A stretch of 64,000 nucleotides of DNA from Rubrobacter xylanophilus (GTDB taxonomy: Bacteria > Actinomycetota > Rubrobacteria > Rubrobacterales > Rubrobacteraceae), in NCBI RefSeq assembly GCF_007164525.1, contig NZ_AP019791.1, positions 1,413,501 through 1,477,500 on the forward strand. Reading direction: 5' to 3'. This document shows positions 60,889-64,000 of this stretch, piece after piece (within the stretch, counting starts at the first letter, position 1; each line of letters begins with the position of its first letter). The position numbers and the translations under genes are program-made. The notes beneath the pieces were generated by a model. It made no database searches, was not told the DNA's origin, and saw nothing but the letters and a program-made list of their open reading frames with translations.

Positions 60889-62934
60889 CTATCCGGCCGC
60901 CTTCTCCTCCTCGCGCTCGTTCGCGGCGAGCACCTTCTCCACCAGGTTCGGCGGCACCTCCTCGTAGTGGCTGAACTCCGCGTGGAAGTTGGCCCGGCCA
61001 CCGGTTATGGAGCGGAGGTCGCGGGCGTAGGTCAGCATCTCCACCTGCGGGACCTCGGCGGTGATCACCTGCCGCTCTCCCCGCTGCTCCATGCCCATCG
61101 GCCGCCCGCGCCTCCCGGAGAGGTCGCCCATGATGTCGCCGACGAGGTCGGTGGGGGCGAGCACCTCCACCTTCAGGAAGGGCTCCAGCAGGATGGGACG
61201 CGCCTTCTCGACGGCGTCCTTGAAGGCGAGGGAGCCGGCCACCTTGAAGGCCATCTCCGAGGAGTCCACGGAATGGTACTGCCCGTCGTAGAGGCGGACC
61301 TTCACGTCCACCACCGGGTAGCCGGCGATGGGCCCCTCCCGCATCGCCTCCTGCACGCCCTTCTCCACGGCGGGGATGAACTGGCGGGGGATCGCACCGC
61401 CGACGATGGCGTCCTCGAACTCGAACCCCTCGCCGCGGGGCAGCGGGGAGATCTCGATCTTGGCGTCCCCGAACTGGCCGCGGCCGCCGGTCTGCTTCTT
61501 GTAGCGGCCGTGTCCGCGAGAGGAGGCGGCGATGGTCTCCTTGAAGGGAACCTTCGGGGTCTGCGTCTCGACCTCGACGCCGTAGCGCCGAAGGACGCGC
61601 TCCAGGGCCACCTCCACGTGCAGCTGGGAGAGGCCGGAGAGTATGTCCTCCCCGGTGGCCTCCGAGCGCTCCAGCCGGAGCGAGGGATCCTCGTCCACCA
61701 CCCGCCTTATGGCGTCGAAGACCTTCTCCTCCTCACCGCGAGACTTGGCCCGCACGGCGAAGGCGGTGGTCGGCTCCGGGAGGGGCACCGGCTCGTAACG
61801 CACCACGTGCTCCGGCTTGCACAAGGTGTCGAAGGTGGCGGTGTCCCTGAGCTTGGGGACGGCGATGATGTCCCCGGCCACCGCCTCGTCGGCACCCTGC
61901 CGCTCCCGGCCCACGAGGTGCGAGATGCCACCCAGCCGCTCCGAGGAGCCGGTGCGCGGGTTCACGAGCTGCTCATCGGAGCGGCAACGACCGCTCACGA
62001 CCCGCATGACGCTCAGCCGGCCGGCGTGGGGATCCACGTAGGTCTTGAACACGTAGGCCGAGAAGGGACCGTCGGGATCGCAGTCGACCTCCTCCCCGTC
62101 GACCGTCACCCAGCGGGAACGATCGGCGGGGCTCGGGGCGCTCCCGGCGAGCAGGTCCAGCAGGCGGTCCACCCCGATCATGCGCTCCGCGCTGGTGGCG
62201 AGCACCGGGATTATGACGCCGTCCACGATGCCCTTCTTGAGCCCCTCGAAGACCTCCTCGGTGCCGAGCTCCTCGTCGGCGAGGTACTTCTCGAGCAGGG
62301 TATCGTCGCTCTCGGCGATGGCCTCGAAGATCTGGACCTTCGCCGCCTCGACCTCCTCCTCCATGCCGGAGGGGATCTCCCGCCGCTGCTCACCGTCCGC
62401 GTAGTAGGCGGTGTCGGTGAGGAGGCCGTAGACCCCCCGCAGATCGCCCTCGCGGCCCACCGGGAGGTTGAGCGGCACCACCGCGTTCCCGAACCGCTCC
62501 CGCAGCCGCTCCACCACGGCCCCGAAGTCCGTCCGCTCGCGGTCCAGGTGGTTCACCGCTATGACGTGGGGGATGTCTTCCCGCTCTCCCCGACGCCACA
62601 CCCGCTCGGTGACGACCTGCACGGGATCCTGGGCGTGGACCACGAGGATGGCGAGGTCCGCCACCCGCTGCGCGACGAAGGCGTCGGCGATGAACCCGCC
62701 GTCGCCCGGGGTGTCGAGCAGGTTTATCTGACGCCCCTTCCACATGAACTGCACGACGCCCATCCCGAGGGTCATCCCGCGCTCGGACTCGTCCTCCGCC
62801 GCGTCCAGCACGCGCGAGGCCCGCCCGCTCCTGCCGGATGCAAGACCTAACATGCCCTCTGCCAGGGCGGTCTTGCCGCTGCCCCGGTGGCCGACGAGGC
62901 ATGCGTTCCGGATCACCGCCGGCTCAACCGCCAC
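60889..62934 (-). CDS. EF-G-like GTPase (EF-G2 / FusA2 type)
   Basis: 681 residues from GTG 62934, which has AAAGGAGG 6 nt upstream. The domain order matches EF-G (G domain, II, III, IV, V; for example HGRYKKQTGGRGQFGDAKIE in IV). The G motifs differ from true EF-G: G1 is GHRGSGKT, G3 is DTPGDGGF (not DTPGHVDF) and G4 is NHLD (not NKMD). It fits the paralogous EF-G2 group of actinobacteria and Thermus, whose role is unclear. No rps or tuf genes are adjacent. Confidence 0.9.
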   Translation of the reverse strand: MAVEPAVIRNACLVGHRGSGKTALAEGMLGLASGRSGRASRVLDAAEDESERGMTLGMGVVQFMWKGRQINLLDTPGDGGFIADAFVAQRVADLAILVVHAQDPVQVVTERVWRRGEREDIPHVIAVNHLDRERTDFGAVVERLRERFGNAVVPLNLPVGREGDLRGVYGLLTDTAYYADGEQRREIPSGMEEEVEAAKVQIFEAIAESDDTLLEKYLADEELGTEEVFEGLKKGIVDGVIIPVLATSAERMIGVDRLLDLLAGSAPSPADRSRWVTVDGEEVDCDPDGPFSAYVFKTYVDPHAGRLSVMRVVSGRCRSDEQLVNPRTGSSERLGGISHLVGRERQGADEAVAGDIIAVPKLRDTATFDTLCKPEHVVRYEPVPLPEPTTAFAVRAKSRGEEEKVFDAIRRVVDEDPSLRLERSEATGEDILSGLSQLHVEVALERVLRRYGVEVETQTPKVPFKETIAASSRGHGRYKKQTGGRGQFGDAKIEISPLPRGEGFEFEDAIVGGAIPRQFIPAVEKGVQEAMREGPIAGYPVVDVKVRLYDGQYHSVDSSEMAFKVAGSLAFKDAVEKARPILLEPFLKVEVLAPTDLVGDIMGDLSGRRGRPMGMEQRGERQVITAEVPQVEMLTYARDLRSITGGRANFHAEFSHYEEVPPNLVEKVLAANEREEEKAAG

Positions 62935-63036
62935 TTCTCCCTCCTTTCCTCTCCGACTCCTCCTCCGGCCGCAAATTTTCCTTACACCCCCGGCCGGAAT
63001 GCTTAGCTTAACGCACGCGGCGGCCGGACGCAGCAC

Positions 63037-63063
63037 GAAAAGGGGCCGGGATGTCCCGGCCCC
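63037..63063 (-). terminator. rho-independent terminator of the YugP-like gene
   Basis: A perfect 10-bp stem (63042-63051 with 63054-63063) with a 2-nt loop is followed on the minus strand by TTTTC. Confidence 0.85.
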
Positions 63064-63067
63064 TCTC

Positions 63068-63739
63068 CTACTGCTGCTGGCGACTCACGAAGAGGAGGTA
63101 GAGGAAGGTCAGCACAGCGGTGAGGGCCGCGGCTATGTAGGTGAAGGCCGCAGCCGTCAGCACCCGCCGGCTGCCCCCCGCCTCCACAGCCGAGAGCACC
63201 CCATAGCGCCCGAGTATCCCGTAGGCCCGCCGGGAGGCGTCTATCTCCACCGGCAGGGTCACCACGTGGAACAAGAGCACCGCCAAAAACATCACCACAG
63301 CAAGCTGGATCCAGAACTGCCCAAGCCCTATGATCCCAAGCAAGAATGCCATCGGCCACACCTGGCTGCTGAACATCACCAGCGGGAAGATCCCCGCCCT
63401 CAGCCGCATCGGTACGTACCCGCTGGCATCCTGGATGGCGTGCCCGCACTCGTGCGCCGCAACGCTCACCGCCGCAACCGAGCTGCCCCTGAAGTTGCCC
63501 TCAGAGAGCCTCACCGCCTTCGCCCTGGGGTCGTAGTGGTCGGTGAGGGTCCCCGGTACCGGCTCTACCCTCACGTGGGTGAGCCCGTTGCGGTCGAGGA
63601 TCATGCGGGCGACCTCCGCTCCGGTGAGGCCGCTGGAGCTGGGCTGCTTGGACCATCTGGCGTAGGAGCTCCGCACCCACAGAGCCGCAGCCCCGGAGAT
63701 GAGAGCCCCGACGATCATCACGAGCAGGTAGAGTCCCAT
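63068..63739 (-). CDS. membrane zinc metallopeptidase (YugP family)
   Basis: 223 residues. An N-terminal helix (about 3-22) is followed by a cytoplasmic protease part with the zinc motif AAHECGHAIQ (about 95-104) and two or three further helices (about 120-165 and 195-220). This is the neutral zinc metallopeptidase family typified by B. subtilis YugP. A perfect AAGGAGGTGA precedes the ATG. Its substrates are unknown. Confidence 0.93.
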   Translation of the reverse strand: MGLYLLVMIVGALISGAAALWVRSSYARWSKQPSSSGLTGAEVARMILDRNGLTHVRVEPVPGTLTDHYDPRAKAVRLSEGNFRGSSVAAVSVAAHECGHAIQDASGYVPMRLRAGIFPLVMFSSQVWPMAFLLGIIGLGQFWIQLAVVMFLAVLLFHVVTLPVEIDASRRAYGILGRYGVLSAVEAGGSRRVLTAAAFTYIAAALTAVLTFLYLLFVSRQQQ

Positions 63740-63783
63740 AGCTCATCTCACCTCCTTCCCCCGTAAAACCCCGTATTCGAAGA

Positions 63784-63811
63784 GGGCCGGGGCCCGCGCG
63801 GGCCCCGGCCC
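63784..63811. repeat. 28-bp perfect palindrome after the Hsp20 gene
   Basis: The 14-bp arms (GGGCCGGGGCCCGC and its reverse complement) meet without a loop. The tail TCTTCG on the minus strand is weak. It is probably the terminator of the Hsp20 gene. Confidence 0.55.
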
Positions 63812-63842
63812 GAGGCCGGTAACGGACGCCGGGTCTTCCGGA

Positions 63843-64000
63843 TCAGGAGCCCTTCGGCCCCTCTATCTGGATGCGGCGGGGCTCGGTCACGGCACCAGCC
63901 CCCTCAACCACTACCTCGAGCACCCCGTCCTCAAAGCGGGCGTGGATCTTGCTCTCGTCAACCCCCTCCGGCAGCCGCATGCTCCTGCGGAACGAACCGT
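63843..64000 (-). CDS. Hsp20/alpha-crystallin small heat-shock protein (5' part cut off)
   Basis: The minus strand reads GSFRRSMRLPEGVDESKIH, then ARFEDGVLEVVVEGAGAVTE and a C-terminal RRIQIEGPKGS. This is the end of the alpha-crystallin domain (FxRxxxLPxxVD, then GVLxV) with an IQI motif in place of the usual IxI tail. It is an ATP-independent holdase. The start lies outside the window. Confidence 0.9.
   Translation of the reverse strand, partial: GSFRRSMRLPEGVDESKIHARFEDGVLEVVVEGAGAVTEPRRIQIEGPKGS

Overview
This is high-GC chromosomal DNA, densely packed with housekeeping genes on both strands. The gene content fits an actinobacterium of the Rubrobacter type. The main pointers are a class I lysyl-tRNA synthetase, three genes that together match C50 bacterioruberin synthesis, a GT81 mannosyl/glucosyl-3-phosphoglycerate synthase, a long-form IspH and a roadblock/LC7 protein. 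The genus is an inference from content and codon use. No rRNA, intact mobile element, prophage or CRISPR array was seen.

Layout. 1-13.2 kb is a minus-strand housekeeping block: disA (cut by the window edge) with radA, clpC, class I LysRS, greA, coaX-folK-folP-ftsH, and hpt-tilS. 13.3-19.4 kb holds a secreted subtilisin-like protease, small membrane and zinc-binding proteins, tRNA-fMet, a DUF6391-type membrane protein, a selenoprotein-B-like gene and ychF. 19.5-25.8 kb has sufU, two VOC proteins (one a clear glyoxalase I), a secreted amidase with its lipoprotein partner, and a UbiB-family protein that has lost its kinase motifs. 26-30.5 kb is the bacterioruberin-type cluster (cruF divergent from ubiA-like, crtD-like and a class V aminotransferase). 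30.5-36.8 kb carries an MFS exporter, a stand-alone receiver protein, ispH, a HipA-like kinase with DUF3037, a LOG protein and a roadblock protein. 36.8-38.1 kb contains three tRNA genes and the decayed end of a tyrosine integrase. 38.1-48.9 kb has a phosphoesterase, dtd, ABC-F, tRNA-Pro, a two-PG-binding-domain amidase, groES, trxA, a PfkB kinase, dacA, a cysteine-less TlpA-like protein, pyrF, hup and pyrE. 48.9-58.2 kb has a ligand-less CsoR-like regulator, murE, the principal sigma factor, an inositol-phosphatase-family gene, a class A PBP, a second class V aminotransferase, a HAD phosphatase and surE. 58.3-64 kb has the GT81 synthase, a DHFR-like/AraC pair, an EF-G-like GTPase, a YugP-type zinc protease and the end of an Hsp20 gene.

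Themes. Many genes have a good -10 hexamer only 6-10 nt before the start codon and no Shine-Dalgarno sequence, so leaderless or near-leaderless transcripts look common. Tandem genes are often joined by GTGA or ATGA overlaps. Five convergent gene pairs end in one shared CTAG, giving both genes a TAG stop. Cell-wall genes (murE, class A PBP, dacA, two amidases, ftsH) and nucleotide genes (pyrE, pyrF, hpt) are prominent. No complete new defence or mobile system is visible. The most unusual items are the UbiB-like pseudokinase, the CsoR-like protein without metal ligands, the Cys-less TlpA protein behind an 11-codon leader ORF, and a gene whose only plausible start is AUA.
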